DNA from: Scleromatobacter humisilvae | GTDB taxonomy: Bacteria > Pseudomonadota > Gammaproteobacteria > Burkholderiales > Burkholderiaceae_C | Length of the DNA stretch: 64,000 nucleotides | Direction of reading: 5' to 3' | Assembly (NCBI RefSeq): GCF_023231945.1 | Contig: NZ_JAJLJH010000011.1 | Coordinates: forward strand, 124,001 to 188,000 | In this document: positions 35,834-46,067 of the stretch, one piece after another | How positions within the stretch are numbered: position 1 is the stretch's first letter | How the letters are laid out: each line of letters starts with the position of its first letter | Made by a program: the position numbers and the translations under genes | Notes under the pieces: model-generated | Told to the model about the DNA's origin: nothing | Databases searched by the model: none | Seen by the model: only the letters and a program-made list of their open reading frames with translations

Positions 35834-37936
35834 TCACCACAGGCGCAGCCGATCCTCCGGCGCCTTCCACATCTTGTCGCCCGGCTTGGTGTGGAACGCG
35901 TCGTGATAGGCATCGGCGTTGATCGTGGTGCCGTCCGCGCGGAACTGCGCCGCCGAGTGCGGGTCGGTCGCGATCAGCTCCAGCTCGCGCTCGTCGCGCA
36001 CCTTGCCGCGCCACACCTGGGCGAAGCCGTAGATGAAGCGCTGCTCGCCGGTGAAGCCGTCGATCACCGGCGACGGCTTGCCGTCCAGCGAGAGCTTCCA
36101 GGCCTTGTACGAGATCTGCAGGCCCGAGAGGTCGGCGATGTTCTCGCCCAGCGTCAGCTTGCCGTTCAGGTGCTGGCCCGGGATGGGCTCGTAGGCCGAG
36201 TACTGCGCCACCAGGCGGCCGGTGATCTCGTCGAAGGCCTTGCGGTCGTCGTCGGTCCACCAGTTGCGCAGGCGCCCGTCGCCATCGAGCTGGCTGCCCT
36301 GGTCGTCGAAGCCGTGGCTGATCTCGTGGCCGATCACCGCGCCGATCGCGCCGTAGTTGACCGCGTCGTCGGCGGCCACGTTGAAGAACGGCGGCTGCAG
36401 GATGGCCGCCGGGAACACGATCTCGTTCTTGTTGCCGCTGTAGTACGCGTTGATGGTCTGCGGCGTCATGCCCCATTCGGTGCGGTCGACCTTGCCGCCG
36501 ATGCGCACGATCTCGCGGTGGTACTCGAAGGCCGCGGCGCGATCGGCGTTGCCGAGCGCATCGCCGGGCTTCATGACAAGCGCCCCGTAGTCGCGCCAGA
36601 CGTCGGGGTAGCCGATCTTGACGTTGTACTTCGACAGCTTCAGGTGCGCCTCCTTCTTCGTCGCCGGCGACATCCACGTGAGGCCGTCGATCGACGTCGA
36701 GTACGCCTTCATCAGGTTGGCCACCAGCGCCTGCATGCGTGCGCGATACGCGGGCGGGAAGTACCTGGCCACGTAGAGCTGGCCGACCGCCTCGCCGAGC
36801 GGGCCGGTCACGCCGAGCCCGCCGTTCATCTGCTGGACGGCGTCCTGCCAGCGCGGCTGGCGCTCCTTCACGCCGGCGATCGTGACCTGGTGGAACTGGT
36901 AGCTCGCGTCGCGGAAGCCGGCGGGCAGCACGGTGGCGGCGCTGTCGAGGCGGCGCGACTTCATGTACAGCTTCCACGTGTCCAGCGGCTCGGACTTCAG
37001 CAGGCCGGCCAGCGCCGTCACGTAGTCCGGCTGGCGCACGACGATGATCTTGCCGGGCGGCAGCTGCGCCTGCGCCTCGAACGTCGGGAAGTCGAAGCCG
37101 GGCGCCAGCGCATCGAGCTCGGCGGGCGTCTTGGGGTTGTGGGCCAGCTTCTGGTCGCGCGTCCTGTCGCGCGGCCACTGGGCGGCGGCGATCTTCGTCT
37201 CGAGGGCCACCACCCGTGCGGCATGCGCGGGGCCGTCGGCGTCGCCGGACAGCGTGAACAGCCTGGCGAGGTAGTCCGTGTAGGCCGCGCGCGCCTTGGC
37301 GAAGCGCTCGTCGGCCTTCAGGTAGTAGTCGCGGTCGGGCAGCCCGAGGCCGCCCTGGCGGAAGCTGGCGATGTAGACGCCGGGATCGTCGACGTCGGGG
37401 TTCGCATCGACGCCCAGCGGCGTGCGCACCACGCCCTGCCAGTGGCCCATCAGGCCCACCAGCATGCCGGTGTCCCTGATGCTGTCGACGTCCTTCAGCG
37501 ACGCCTCGATCGGCGCCAGGCCGGCCTTGTCGATCGCGGCCTCGTCGACGTAGCTGCGGAAGAAATCGTTGATCTTCTGCGCGTCGCTGCCAGCCGCCGG
37601 GTGCGTGGCCTGCAGGCCTTCGACCAGGTCGCGCACTTCGTGGTCGGTGCGGTCGCGCAGTGCGTCGAACGTCCCCCAGCGCGACTTGTCGGCCGGGATC
37701 TGCGTGTTCTTGACCCAGGTGCCGTTCATCGCGAGGAACAGGTCGTCCTGCGGGCGCACGGACGTGTCCATGCCGGACCTGTCGATGCCCGAGCCCATCG
37801 TCTTCGTGGCGGTGGACGTGGTGGTGGTGGTCTCGACCGTCGTGGTGGTCGTGGTCGCCGTCTGCGCGTGCACGGACGCAACGGCCAGCAAGGCGGCGGC
37901 CGCGAGCGCGGCACGGCGGAAGTTCGGAGCGGTCAT
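35834..37936 (-). CDS. M13-family zinc metallopeptidase, copy 1
   Basis: 700 residues. Sec signal (AALAAAALLAVASVHA), a Thr-rich linker, then a neprilysin-type peptidase. The zinc site is HEISH (His537, Glu538, His541) with Glu598 in GENIADLSG about 60 residues on; FPAAILQPPFF and the C-terminal KMWKAPEDRLRLW are also typical of M13. These enzymes are secreted or periplasmic oligopeptidases. Start ATG 37936. It is the third gene of a tandem array and the most divergent copy at its N-terminus. Confidence 0.95.
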   Translation of the reverse strand: MTAPNFRRAALAAAALLAVASVHAQTATTTTTTVETTTTTSTATKTMGSGIDRSGMDTSVRPQDDLFLAMNGTWVKNTQIPADKSRWGTFDALRDRTDHEVRDLVEGLQATHPAAGSDAQKINDFFRSYVDEAAIDKAGLAPIEASLKDVDSIRDTGMLVGLMGHWQGVVRTPLGVDANPDVDDPGVYIASFRQGGLGLPDRDYYLKADERFAKARAAYTDYLARLFTLSGDADGPAHAARVVALETKIAAAQWPRDRTRDQKLAHNPKTPAELDALAPGFDFPTFEAQAQLPPGKIIVVRQPDYVTALAGLLKSEPLDTWKLYMKSRRLDSAATVLPAGFRDASYQFHQVTIAGVKERQPRWQDAVQQMNGGLGVTGPLGEAVGQLYVARYFPPAYRARMQALVANLMKAYSTSIDGLTWMSPATKKEAHLKLSKYNVKIGYPDVWRDYGALVMKPGDALGNADRAAAFEYHREIVRIGGKVDRTEWGMTPQTINAYYSGNKNEIVFPAAILQPPFFNVAADDAVNYGAIGAVIGHEISHGFDDQGSQLDGDGRLRNWWTDDDRKAFDEITGRLVAQYSAYEPIPGQHLNGKLTLGENIADLSGLQISYKAWKLSLDGKPSPVIDGFTGEQRFIYGFAQVWRGKVRDERELELIATDPHSAAQFRADGTTINADAYHDAFHTKPGDKMWKAPEDRLRLW

Positions 37937-37975
37937 CGAAGGGCCTCGAGTTTCAACAGGGGTGCTGGAAATGGA

Positions 37976-38004
37976 GAAGGGCCGCGCGGTCGGCGCGGCC
38001 CTTC
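37976..38004 (-). terminator. GC-rich hairpin between M13 copies 2 and 1
   Basis: A perfect 12-bp stem (GAAGGGCCGCGC with its complement) and a 5-base loop, followed on the minus strand by TCCATTTCC. It could end the copy-2 transcript or stabilise its 3' end; the T-run is weak. Confidence 0.5.
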
Positions 38005-38044
38005 GATGGTCATGCAATGTGCAAGGGGATGGTCCTCGCCGCGT

Positions 38045-40114
38045 TCACCAGAGGCGGATGCGGTCGGCAGGCGCCTTCCACATCTTGTCGCCCGGCTTGG
38101 TGTCGAACGCCTCGTGGAAGCCGTCGCTGTTGATCGAGGCGCCGTCCGCGCGGAACTGCGGGGGCGAGTGCGGGTCGGACGTGACCTGGTGCAGCATCGC
38201 CTCGTCGCGCAGCTTCTCGCGCCACGCCTGCGAGAAGCCGTAGTAGAAGCGCTGCTCGCCGGTGAGGCCGTCGATGACGGGCGCGGGCTTGCCGTTCAGG
38301 GAGATCTTCCAGGCCTTGTAGGCGATCTGCAGGCCCGACAGGTCGGCGATGTTCTCGCCCATCGTCAGCTTGCCCTTGACATGCACGCCGGGCAGCGGCT
38401 CGTACGCGGAGTATTGCGCGTCGAGCTTGCCGGTGATCGCCTCGAAGGCCTTGCGGTCCTCCGGCGTCCACCAGTTGCGCAGCTTGCCGTCGCCGTCGTA
38501 CTGGCTGCCCTCGTCGTCGAAGCCGTGGCTGATCTCGTGGCCGATCACCGCGCCGATCGCGCCGTAGTTGGTCGCGTCGTCGGCCTTCATGTCGAAGAAC
38601 GGCGGCTGCAGGATGGCGGCCGGGAACACGATCTCGTTCTTGGTGCCGTCATAGTACGCGTTGACGGTCTGCGGCGTCATGCCCCACTCGGTGCGATCCA
38701 CCGGCTTGGTGTTGCGGACAACCTGGCGGTGGTACTCGAACGTCGCGGCGCGCACGGTGTTGCCCAGCGCGTCGCCGGCCTTGACGTCGAGCGCCGTGTA
38801 GTCGCGCCAGTGGTCGGGGTAGCCGATCTTGATGCCGTACTTGGCGAGCTTGGCGTGCGCCTCGACCTTGGTGGCCGGGCTCATCCACGTCAGGCCGTCG
38901 ATCGACTGCGCGTAGGCCTTCATCAGGTTGTCGACGAGTTCGACCATGCGCGCCTTGTACGCGGGCGGGAAGTACTCGGAGACATAGACCTGGCCGATCG
39001 CCTCGCCCATCGAGTCGTTGAGCGTGCCGACCGCGCGCTCCCAGCGGGCGCGGTCCGTCTTGACGCCGGTCATCGCGACGCCGTGGAACTGGAAGCGCGC
39101 GTCGCGCACGTTGGCCGGCAGCTCCAGCGACACCGCGTCGATCAGGTGCACGCGCAGGTAGGCCTTCCAGACATCCAGCGGCTCGGACTTGATCAGCTTG
39201 TCCAGCGCCCAGAAATAGCTCGGCTGCGCGACCGAGACGAAGGGCGGATCGCTCAGTTCGCCGGCGGCGAGCCAGGCCTTCCAGTCGACGTCGGGCGCCT
39301 TGGCGGCGAGCTGCGCGGTCGTCATCGGGTTGTAGGTCTTGACCGGATCGCGGTTGGCCTCCTTCGTCCATTGCACGCGCGCCAGCCTGGTCTCGAGGTT
39401 CATGACCGCGGCGGCCTGGATCGTCGCGTTCTTGCTGCCCTGCGCGGCCAGCAGCGTGCGAATGTAGTCGACGTAGGCCTTGCGCGCCTTGGCGAAGCGC
39501 TCGTCCTTCTTCAGGTAGTAGTCGCGATCGCCCAGGCCCAGGCCGCCCTGGGCGGCGCCGGCCGAATAGACGGTCGGATCCCTGGCGTCGGGGCCGACGC
39601 CCAGGCCCATCGGCAGGTCGACGAATGGCACCCAGGCGCCCATCAGCGTGACCAGGTCCTTGCGCGTCCTGACGGCGTCGATCTGCGCCAGGTACGGCCA
39701 CAGCGGCCGCAGGCCGGCCGCGTCGATGGCGGCCGTGTCCATGTAGCTGGTGTAGAAGTCGCCGACCTTGGCGCCGACGGTGCCCATGGGCTGAGGCTTG
39801 GCGGCCAGGCCCTCGATGATGGCCTTGACGCGCTCGTTGGACAGGTCGTCGAGCTGCGTGAACGTGCCGTAGTCGGACTTGTCGGCGGGGATCGGCGTGT
39901 TCTTCAGCCAGGTGCCGTTCATCGCGAAGAACAGGCTGTCCTGCGGACGCACGCCGGTGTCCATGCCGGCCTTGTCCAGCCCCGAGGACATCGCGGCCGG
40001 CGCCGCGTCGACGGGCATCGCCGCGGAGGCCGCGGCATCGGCGGCGGCCGACAGGTCGGCCGCGAAGGCCAGCGACAGGGCGACGACGATCGCCGCGGGA
40101 CGGAAGGCGTTCAA
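38045..40114 (-). CDS. M13-family zinc metallopeptidase, copy 2
   Basis: 689 residues beginning at a TTG (40114): GAGGAG stands 7 bases before it and no ATG occurs in a suitable place. The signal NAFRPAAIVVALSLAFAADLSAAA is nearly identical in style to copy 3. Zinc site HEISHGFDDEGSQYDGDG, third ligand in GENIADLSG, end WKAPADRIRLW. Long stretches match copy 3 almost word for word (LGLGDRDYYLKKDERFAKAR), so duplication is recent relative to copy 1. Predicted periplasmic peptidase. Confidence 0.94.
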   Translation of the reverse strand: MNAFRPAAIVVALSLAFAADLSAAADAAASAAMPVDAAPAAMSSGLDKAGMDTGVRPQDSLFFAMNGTWLKNTPIPADKSDYGTFTQLDDLSNERVKAIIEGLAAKPQPMGTVGAKVGDFYTSYMDTAAIDAAGLRPLWPYLAQIDAVRTRKDLVTLMGAWVPFVDLPMGLGVGPDARDPTVYSAGAAQGGLGLGDRDYYLKKDERFAKARKAYVDYIRTLLAAQGSKNATIQAAAVMNLETRLARVQWTKEANRDPVKTYNPMTTAQLAAKAPDVDWKAWLAAGELSDPPFVSVAQPSYFWALDKLIKSEPLDVWKAYLRVHLIDAVSLELPANVRDARFQFHGVAMTGVKTDRARWERAVGTLNDSMGEAIGQVYVSEYFPPAYKARMVELVDNLMKAYAQSIDGLTWMSPATKVEAHAKLAKYGIKIGYPDHWRDYTALDVKAGDALGNTVRAATFEYHRQVVRNTKPVDRTEWGMTPQTVNAYYDGTKNEIVFPAAILQPPFFDMKADDATNYGAIGAVIGHEISHGFDDEGSQYDGDGKLRNWWTPEDRKAFEAITGKLDAQYSAYEPLPGVHVKGKLTMGENIADLSGLQIAYKAWKISLNGKPAPVIDGLTGEQRFYYGFSQAWREKLRDEAMLHQVTSDPHSPPQFRADGASINSDGFHEAFDTKPGDKMWKAPADRIRLW

Positions 40115-40139
40115 GGCAGGCTCCTCGATCGAGGTTGTG

Positions 40140-40159
40140 GGCGGGCCACGCGGCCCGCC
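40140..40159. repeat. GC-rich hairpin between M13 copies 3 and 2
   Basis: GGCGGGCC-acgc-GGCCCGCC is an 8-bp perfect stem in the 97-bp gap, 25 bases before the TTG start of copy 2. There is no T-run on either strand, so a processing or attenuation structure is likelier than a simple terminator. Confidence 0.4.
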
Positions 40160-40211
40160 ATTCGTTGTGTCGACAGCGGACGGACGCTCGCGCGCCCGCC
40201 CGCGAAGCGGC

Positions 40212-42284
40212 TTACCAGAGGCGGAGACGATCCGCCGGAGCCTTCCACATCTTGTCGCCCGGCTTGGTGCCGAAGGCGTCGTGGAAGCCGTCGCTGTTGA
40301 TGGCCGCGCCGTCGGCACGGAACCGCGCCGGCGAGTGCGGGTCGATCACCACCAGCTGCAGCGTGCGCGCCTCGCGCACCTTCGCGCGCCAGACCTGCGA
40401 GAAGCCGTAGTAGAAGCGCTGCTCGCCCGTCAGGCCGTCGATGACGGGCGCCGGCTTGCCGCCGAGAGACATCTTCCACGCCTTGTACGAGATCTGCAGG
40501 CCCGACAGGTCGGCGATGTTCTCGCCCATCGTCAGCTTGCCGTTGAGGTGCACGTTGGGCAGCGGCTCGTAGGCCGAGTACTGCGCATCGAGCTTGGACG
40601 TGATCGCCTCGAAGGCCTTGCGGTCCTCCGGCGTCCACCAGTTGCGCAGCTTGCCGTCGCCGTCGAACTGGCTGCCCTGGTCGTCGAAGCCGTGGCTGAT
40701 CTCGTGACCGATGACCGCGCCGATCGCGCCGTAGTTGACCGCGTCGTCGGCCTTCATGTCGAAGAACGGCGGCTGCAGGATGGCGGCCGGGAACACGATC
40801 TCGTTCTTCTGCGGGTCGTAGTACGCGTTGACGGTCTGCGGCGTCATGCCCCACTCGGTGCGGTCGACCGCCTTGCCGTTGCGCACGGCCTGGCGGTGGT
40901 ACTCGAACTCGGCGGCGCGCACGCTGTTGCCGACCGGGTCGCCCGCCTTCACTTCCAGCGCGCCGTAGTCGCGCCAGACGTCCGGGTAGCCGATCTTGAC
41001 GCCGTACTTGGCCAGCTTGGCATGCGCCTCGACCTTGGTCGTCGCGCTCATCCAGGTGAGGTTGTCGATCGACGTGGAGTAGGTCTTGAGCAGGTTGTCG
41101 ACCAGCTCCACCATGCGCGCCTTGTAGGCCGGCGGGAAGTACTTGGACACGTAGACCTGGCCGATCGCCTCGCCCATCGCGTTGTTGAGCGTGGCCACGC
41201 CGCGCTGCCAGCGCGGCTTGTCCTGCGTCACGCCGGTGATGGCGACGTCATGGAACTGGTAGGCGGCATCGCGGAAGCCGGCCGGCAGCTCGCGCGCGAC
41301 GCCGTCGAGCATGCGCACGCGCATGTAGGCCTTCCAGACGTCCAGCGGCTCGTCCTTGACCAGCTTGGCCAGCGCCCAGGTGTAGTCGGGCTGCGAGATC
41401 GAGACGAACGCCGGGCTGGGCAGGTCGCCGGCCTCGAGGTAGGCCTTCCAGTCGATGTTGGGCGCCTTGGCCGAGAGTTCCTTGAGCGTCAGCGGGTTGT
41501 AGGTCTTGACCGGGTCGCGGTTGGCTTCCTGCGACCACTGCACCTTGGCCATCTTCATCTCGAGCGCCATCACGGCGTTGGCGTCGATCACGGCGTTCTT
41601 GTCGCCGTCCAGCGCCAGCAAGGTGCGCAGGTAGGTGACGTAGGCGGCGCGCGCCTTGGCGAAGCGCTCGTCCTTCTTCAGGTAGTAGTCGCGATCGCCC
41701 AGGCCCAGGCCGCCCTGGAAACTGCCGGCCGAGTAGATGGTCGGATCCTTGGCGTCGGGGCTGACGCCGAGATTCAGCGGCATGTCGGCGAACGACACCC
41801 ACTTGCCCATCAGCAGCACGAGATCCTTCTTGTTCTTCACGGCGGCCAGCTGCGCGTGGTACGGCGCGAGCGGCTTGACGCCCGCGGCGTCGATGGCCGC
41901 GGTGTCCATGTAGCTCTTGTAGAAGTCGCCGAGCTTGGCGTTGATCGTGCCGGCCGGCTGCGGCTGCGTGGCCAGCTCCTCGATGATGTCCTTGACGCGG
42001 GTGTCGGACAGCTCACGCAGCTGGTAGAAGGTGCCCCACGACGGCTTGTCGGCCGGGATGTCTGTCTTCTTGACCCAGGTGCCGTTCATCGCGAGGAACA
42101 GGTCGTCCTGCGGGCGCACCGCCGGATCCATGCCTGACTTGTCGAGCCCGAGCTCGGTGCCGGGGGTCGGCGACGCGGCGACGGGCGCTGCGGCCGAGGC
42201 AGCCGAATCGGCGCCGATGGAGACTTGGCTGGCGAAAGCCAGCGACAGGGCAACCACGAGCGTGGCGGGGCGGAATGGGTTCAA
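40212..42284 (-). CDS. M13-family zinc metallopeptidase, copy 3 (first in the array)
   Basis: 690 residues. It also starts at TTG (42284), after GAGGA, and opens NPFRPATLVVALSLAFASQVSIGA. Zinc site HEISHGFDDQGSQFDGDG with GENIADLSG and terminal KMWKAPADRLRLW. As the first gene of the tandem set it lies downstream of a 262-bp gap after ubiC. Close similarity to copy 2 in sequence, start codon and leader indicates gene duplication. Substrates of these M13 enzymes in bacteria are mostly unknown. Confidence 0.94.
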   Translation of the reverse strand: MNPFRPATLVVALSLAFASQVSIGADSAASAAAPVAASPTPGTELGLDKSGMDPAVRPQDDLFLAMNGTWVKKTDIPADKPSWGTFYQLRELSDTRVKDIIEELATQPQPAGTINAKLGDFYKSYMDTAAIDAAGVKPLAPYHAQLAAVKNKKDLVLLMGKWVSFADMPLNLGVSPDAKDPTIYSAGSFQGGLGLGDRDYYLKKDERFAKARAAYVTYLRTLLALDGDKNAVIDANAVMALEMKMAKVQWSQEANRDPVKTYNPLTLKELSAKAPNIDWKAYLEAGDLPSPAFVSISQPDYTWALAKLVKDEPLDVWKAYMRVRMLDGVARELPAGFRDAAYQFHDVAITGVTQDKPRWQRGVATLNNAMGEAIGQVYVSKYFPPAYKARMVELVDNLLKTYSTSIDNLTWMSATTKVEAHAKLAKYGVKIGYPDVWRDYGALEVKAGDPVGNSVRAAEFEYHRQAVRNGKAVDRTEWGMTPQTVNAYYDPQKNEIVFPAAILQPPFFDMKADDAVNYGAIGAVIGHEISHGFDDQGSQFDGDGKLRNWWTPEDRKAFEAITSKLDAQYSAYEPLPNVHLNGKLTMGENIADLSGLQISYKAWKMSLGGKPAPVIDGLTGEQRFYYGFSQVWRAKVREARTLQLVVIDPHSPARFRADGAAINSDGFHDAFGTKPGDKMWKAPADRLRLW

Positions 42285-42546
42285 GGCGCGTCCTCGGATG
42301 TTGTTGGCGGTGACGGCCCGCACGCTGGGAGGCACCCTTGTGGGGCGCCGGCGCGACGGGCTGGCGGCCACCCGGAAGTGGCTGGCGCATGGCCGGCTGC
42401 GGGGCAGCGCGGACAGCAGCGAAAGAGTGTAGCGACGTGGATCGCCTCACCGTGCCAATGGTTCCCCTGACGCCGACGCGGCGCCCGGGCTTTGCGACGA
42501 ACTGCATCGGCGCGGCATCGAAATACGAGCCGCCCGCGCGCAGGCC

Positions 42547-43170
42547 TCAGGGTTGACCCGAGGTTTCGTGCCGCGCGGGCGCGCGCCACGGCACCGCGCG
42601 GGCGCGCTGCGGCGCGTCGAAGGCGGCGATCGCCGGCGCGAAGCATTCGGTGACCAGCAGCGGCGCGCCGCGGCGCGTGAACACCGAGCAGCGCGCCCAG
42701 ACCTCGCGCCGCCCCCAGTCGGCGCCGGTGGCCTCGCGCCAGCGTCGGTGCACCGTCGCGGCGATGCCCGAGCCGGGTGCGAAGCGCGCGAACTCGAAGC
42801 CGGAGCGCTGCGGCGCCGGCAATCCGAACAGCAGGTCGGCCAGCGCGCGATTGCCCAGCCCGCGGATCGCCTTCCAGGTGCCGCGCGCATGCACGGCCTG
42901 CAGCACCGAGCGGGCATAGACCACCGGCACGCCGTCGGCCAGCAGGATCACCTCGCGCCCGTGCGCGGTCGCGCCTGCGGGACAGCCGATGCGCTCGGCC
43001 TCGGCGGGCTGCAGCCGCACCGGGCCTTGCCGCAGCACGCGCACCGTCAGCCTGCCGCTGACCGACGCGATGCGCGCGCTCAGCGAGCCGTCGATCTGCA
43101 GCCACGCGCCCATCCGTCGCGAAGCGGGCATCGGGTGGATGCCCTGCTTCGACACCATCACCGGTTTCAT
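42547..43170 (-). CDS. ubiC: chorismate pyruvate-lyase
   Basis: 207 residues of the UbiC fold: MGAWLQIDGSLSARIASVSGRLTVRVL, a YARSVLQAV segment, and FEFARFAPGSGI..VHRRWRE. The C-terminal half contains VWARCSVFTRRGAPLLVTECFAPAI with the conserved Glu. It converts chorismate to 4-hydroxybenzoate, the ubiquinone ring precursor. The ATG at 43170 overlaps the acyl-CoA dehydrogenase stop by one base (TGATG), so it is translated with catabolic genes rather than beside ubiA. Confidence 0.88.
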   Translation of the reverse strand: MKPVMVSKQGIHPMPASRRMGAWLQIDGSLSARIASVSGRLTVRVLRQGPVRLQPAEAERIGCPAGATAHGREVILLADGVPVVYARSVLQAVHARGTWKAIRGLGNRALADLLFGLPAPQRSGFEFARFAPGSGIAATVHRRWREATGADWGRREVWARCSVFTRRGAPLLVTECFAPAIAAFDAPQRARAVPWRAPARHETSGQP

Positions 43171-44303
43171 CAGAGTGCGAGCGCCCTGCCGATCAGGATC
43201 TTCTGCACCTCGGACGTGCCTTCGTAGATCTGGCAGACGCGCACGTCGCGGTAGATGCGCTCGACCGGGAAGTCGGTCGTGTAGCCGTAGCCGCCAAACA
43301 CCTGGATCGCCGCGGAGCACACGCGCTCGGCCATCTCGCTGGCGAACAGCTTGGCCATCGCGGCCTCCTTCAGGCAGGGCTGGCCGGCGTCCTTCAGGCT
43401 CGCCGCGTGATGGATCAGCTGGCGCGCGGCCTCGATCTGCGTGGCCATGTCGGCGAGCTTGAACTGGATCGCCTGGTGCTCGAAGATCGGCTTGGCGAAC
43501 GCCACGCGATCCTTCGCGTAGGCCACCGCCGCCTCGAACGCCGCGCGCGCCATGCCCACCGACTGCGACGCGATGCCGATGCGTCCACCCTCGAGGCCGG
43601 ACAGCGCGATCTTCAGGCCCTGGCCCTCCTCGCCGATCAGGTTCGCGGCCGGGATGCGGCAGTTCTCGAACAGGATCTGCGCGGTGTCGCTCGCGTGCTG
43701 GCCCATCTTCTCCTCGATGCGCGCGACGACGTAGCCCGGCGTGTTCGTCGGCACGAGGAAGGCACTGATGCCCTTCTTGCCAGCCTCCTTGTCGGTGACC
43801 GCCATCACGATCGCGAGATCGCCGTTCTTGCCGCTGGTGATGAACTGCTTGACGCCGTTGAGCACGTATTCATCGCCCTGCTTCACGGCCGTCGTCCGCA
43901 GCCCGCCGGCCTCCGAGCCGACGTGCGGCTCGGTCAGGCAGAAGGCGCCCAGCAGCTCGCCGCGCGCGAGCGGCTTCAGGTAGCGTTCCTTCTGCGCGTC
44001 GTTGGCGAACGCCATCATGATCGTGTTCACCGGGCAGTTGGTGACGCTGATGATGGTGGACGTCGCGCCGTCGCCCGCGGCGATCTCCTCGAGGATCAGC
44101 GAGACCGACAGGTAGTCCAGCCCGGCGCCGTCCCACTCGGTGGGCACCGCGATGCCGTAGCAGCCGAGCTCGGCCAGTCCCTTCAGCTCCTCGCGCGGGA
44201 AGTGGCACTCGCGATCCCAGGCGGCGGCCTTGGGGGCGACGCGGTCGCGCACGAACGCGCGGACGGCGTCCTGCACGGCGCGGTGGTCTTCGGAGAGGTA
44301 CAT
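43170..44303 (-). CDS. short/branched-chain acyl-CoA dehydrogenase
   Basis: 377 residues, FAD-dependent. FCLTEPHVGSEAGGLRTTAV and FITSGKNGDLAIVMAVT line the flavin and substrate. The catalytic base is Glu361 in IYEGTSEVQKIL, the position used by short- and medium-chain enzymes, unlike LiuA below. It probably oxidises short straight or 2-methyl-branched acyl-CoA. It sits in the same strand array as SDR, MaoC and thiolase genes, consistent with fatty or branched acid breakdown. Confidence 0.93.
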   Translation of the reverse strand: MYLSEDHRAVQDAVRAFVRDRVAPKAAAWDRECHFPREELKGLAELGCYGIAVPTEWDGAGLDYLSVSLILEEIAAGDGATSTIISVTNCPVNTIMMAFANDAQKERYLKPLARGELLGAFCLTEPHVGSEAGGLRTTAVKQGDEYVLNGVKQFITSGKNGDLAIVMAVTDKEAGKKGISAFLVPTNTPGYVVARIEEKMGQHASDTAQILFENCRIPAANLIGEEGQGLKIALSGLEGGRIGIASQSVGMARAAFEAAVAYAKDRVAFAKPIFEHQAIQFKLADMATQIEAARQLIHHAASLKDAGQPCLKEAAMAKLFASEMAERVCSAAIQVFGGYGYTTDFPVERIYRDVRVCQIYEGTSEVQKILIGRALAL

Positions 44304-44339
44304 GGTTGTCTCTTGAAATCGTTGTCGTCGTGGATTGTC

Positions 44340-45041
<702 letters not shown>

Positions 45042-45064
45042 GGCCGTCGCTTTCTTCGAGGAGT

Positions 45065-45586
45065 TCAGCGCAACGCGCGGTGCTGGCGCCACAGCGCCCG
45101 CGCGCCGACGGCCAGCAGCATCAGCAACATCAACGCATAGAGCACGAACTTGACCTGGGTGATGCCGCTGGCCCATTGCACGAGCTCGGGCGAGAGGTCG
45201 TCGCGCGTGACGAGGATCCTGAACTGCAGCACATTCTCGGCGGTGTCGGCGATCGCCGCCAGCCAGGGCCACATCGTGGCGCGCGCGGCGTCCAGCCGGA
45301 GCATCACGGCCGCGACGAGGCCGCACAGCAGCCACGGGAAGACGGCGTCGACCGCGCGGTAGCATTCGTAGTCGAACAGGCCCGCCGCGCCGAGCTGGCG
45401 GAACGCGGCCAGGACACCCGACAGGGTATAGCCCGCGGGCCGCTCGTCGAACGGCGCCGCGCCGGTCAGCGCGAGGAAGTGCGCGCCGGCCGCGGGACTC
45501 CACGGCAGCTGGAACAGCGCGATGCACACGAAGGTCGCGATCGCGATCCCCGCCAGCACGCGCGGACGCAGCAGCCAGCGGTTCAT
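45065..45586 (-). CDS. integral membrane protein, 173 aa, unknown
   Basis: Four hydrophobic segments: about 10-28 (VLAGIAIATFVCIALFQLPW), 82-100 (VFPWLLCGLVAAVMLRL), 105-120 and 145-165 (FVLYALMLLMLLAVGARAL). The segment PWLAAIADTAENVLQFRIL between helices holds conserved-looking acidic residues. It starts 7 bases after the MaoC gene and precedes the SDR gene. I do not recognise the family. Confidence 0.75.
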   Translation of the reverse strand: MNRWLLRPRVLAGIAIATFVCIALFQLPWSPAAGAHFLALTGAAPFDERPAGYTLSGVLAAFRQLGAAGLFDYECYRAVDAVFPWLLCGLVAAVMLRLDAARATMWPWLAAIADTAENVLQFRILVTRDDLSPELVQWASGITQVKFVLYALMLLMLLAVGARALWRQHRALR

Positions 45587-45593
45587 GTCACCA

Positions 45594-46067
45594 TCACGAG
45601 GCGCGGCGCACCAGCACCGTGCCGCGCGCGATCACCGCCAGTGCATGGCCGACGGTGGCCTTGCCCTCGAGCTGCGCGATCACGCCGTCGAGGCTGGCGT
45701 TCCATTCGGTGCTGGAGACGACCCAGCGCATCGAGACGTCGGAGCCGGCGAAGATCGGCTCGCGATAGGCGAAGTTGAAGTGCAGGCACAGCATCGAGCG
45801 CGCGATGCCGTCCTCGCGCGAGAAGTACGACGCGGCCAGGCCGCTCATCAGCGCGGACGTGTGCTGGCCGCTGGCGATCACGTCGGCGAGGCCCGCGCGG
45901 CGGGCCGCTTCGCGGTCGTGGTGCACGGGGTTGAGGTCCAGCGTGAGCGTGGCGAAGCGCGAGATCTCGTCGCGCGTGTAGTGCGCGACGTGCTCGATGC
46001 GTTCGCCGACCTGCACGAGGGCGGCGATGGCGGCCTCGTCGGCGATGAGCGTGGAGGAATCGGTCAT
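45594..46067 (-). CDS. MaoC-like hot-dog-fold hydratase/thioesterase
   Basis: 157 residues. The hot-dog core and R-hydratase motif are seen in FATLTLDLNPVHHDREAARRAGLADVIASGQHTSALMSGL, where Asp-x-Asn-Pro-x-His carries the catalytic Asp/His pair. It is likely an (R)-specific enoyl-CoA hydratase or related thioester-processing enzyme, which would fit beside acyl-CoA dehydrogenase, SDR and thiolase. The ATG at 46067 begins MTDSSTLIAD; upstream codons are noise. Confidence 0.87.
   Translation of the reverse strand: MTDSSTLIADEAAIAALVQVGERIEHVAHYTRDEISRFATLTLDLNPVHHDREAARRAGLADVIASGQHTSALMSGLAASYFSREDGIARSMLCLHFNFAYREPIFAGSDVSMRWVVSSTEWNASLDGVIAQLEGKATVGHALAVIARGTVLVRRAS

Noticed and set aside
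35564-40300. 1578-codon plus-strand open frame across the M13 genes
   Set aside because: Antisense shadow; internal repeats in it simply mirror the tandem peptidase genes.
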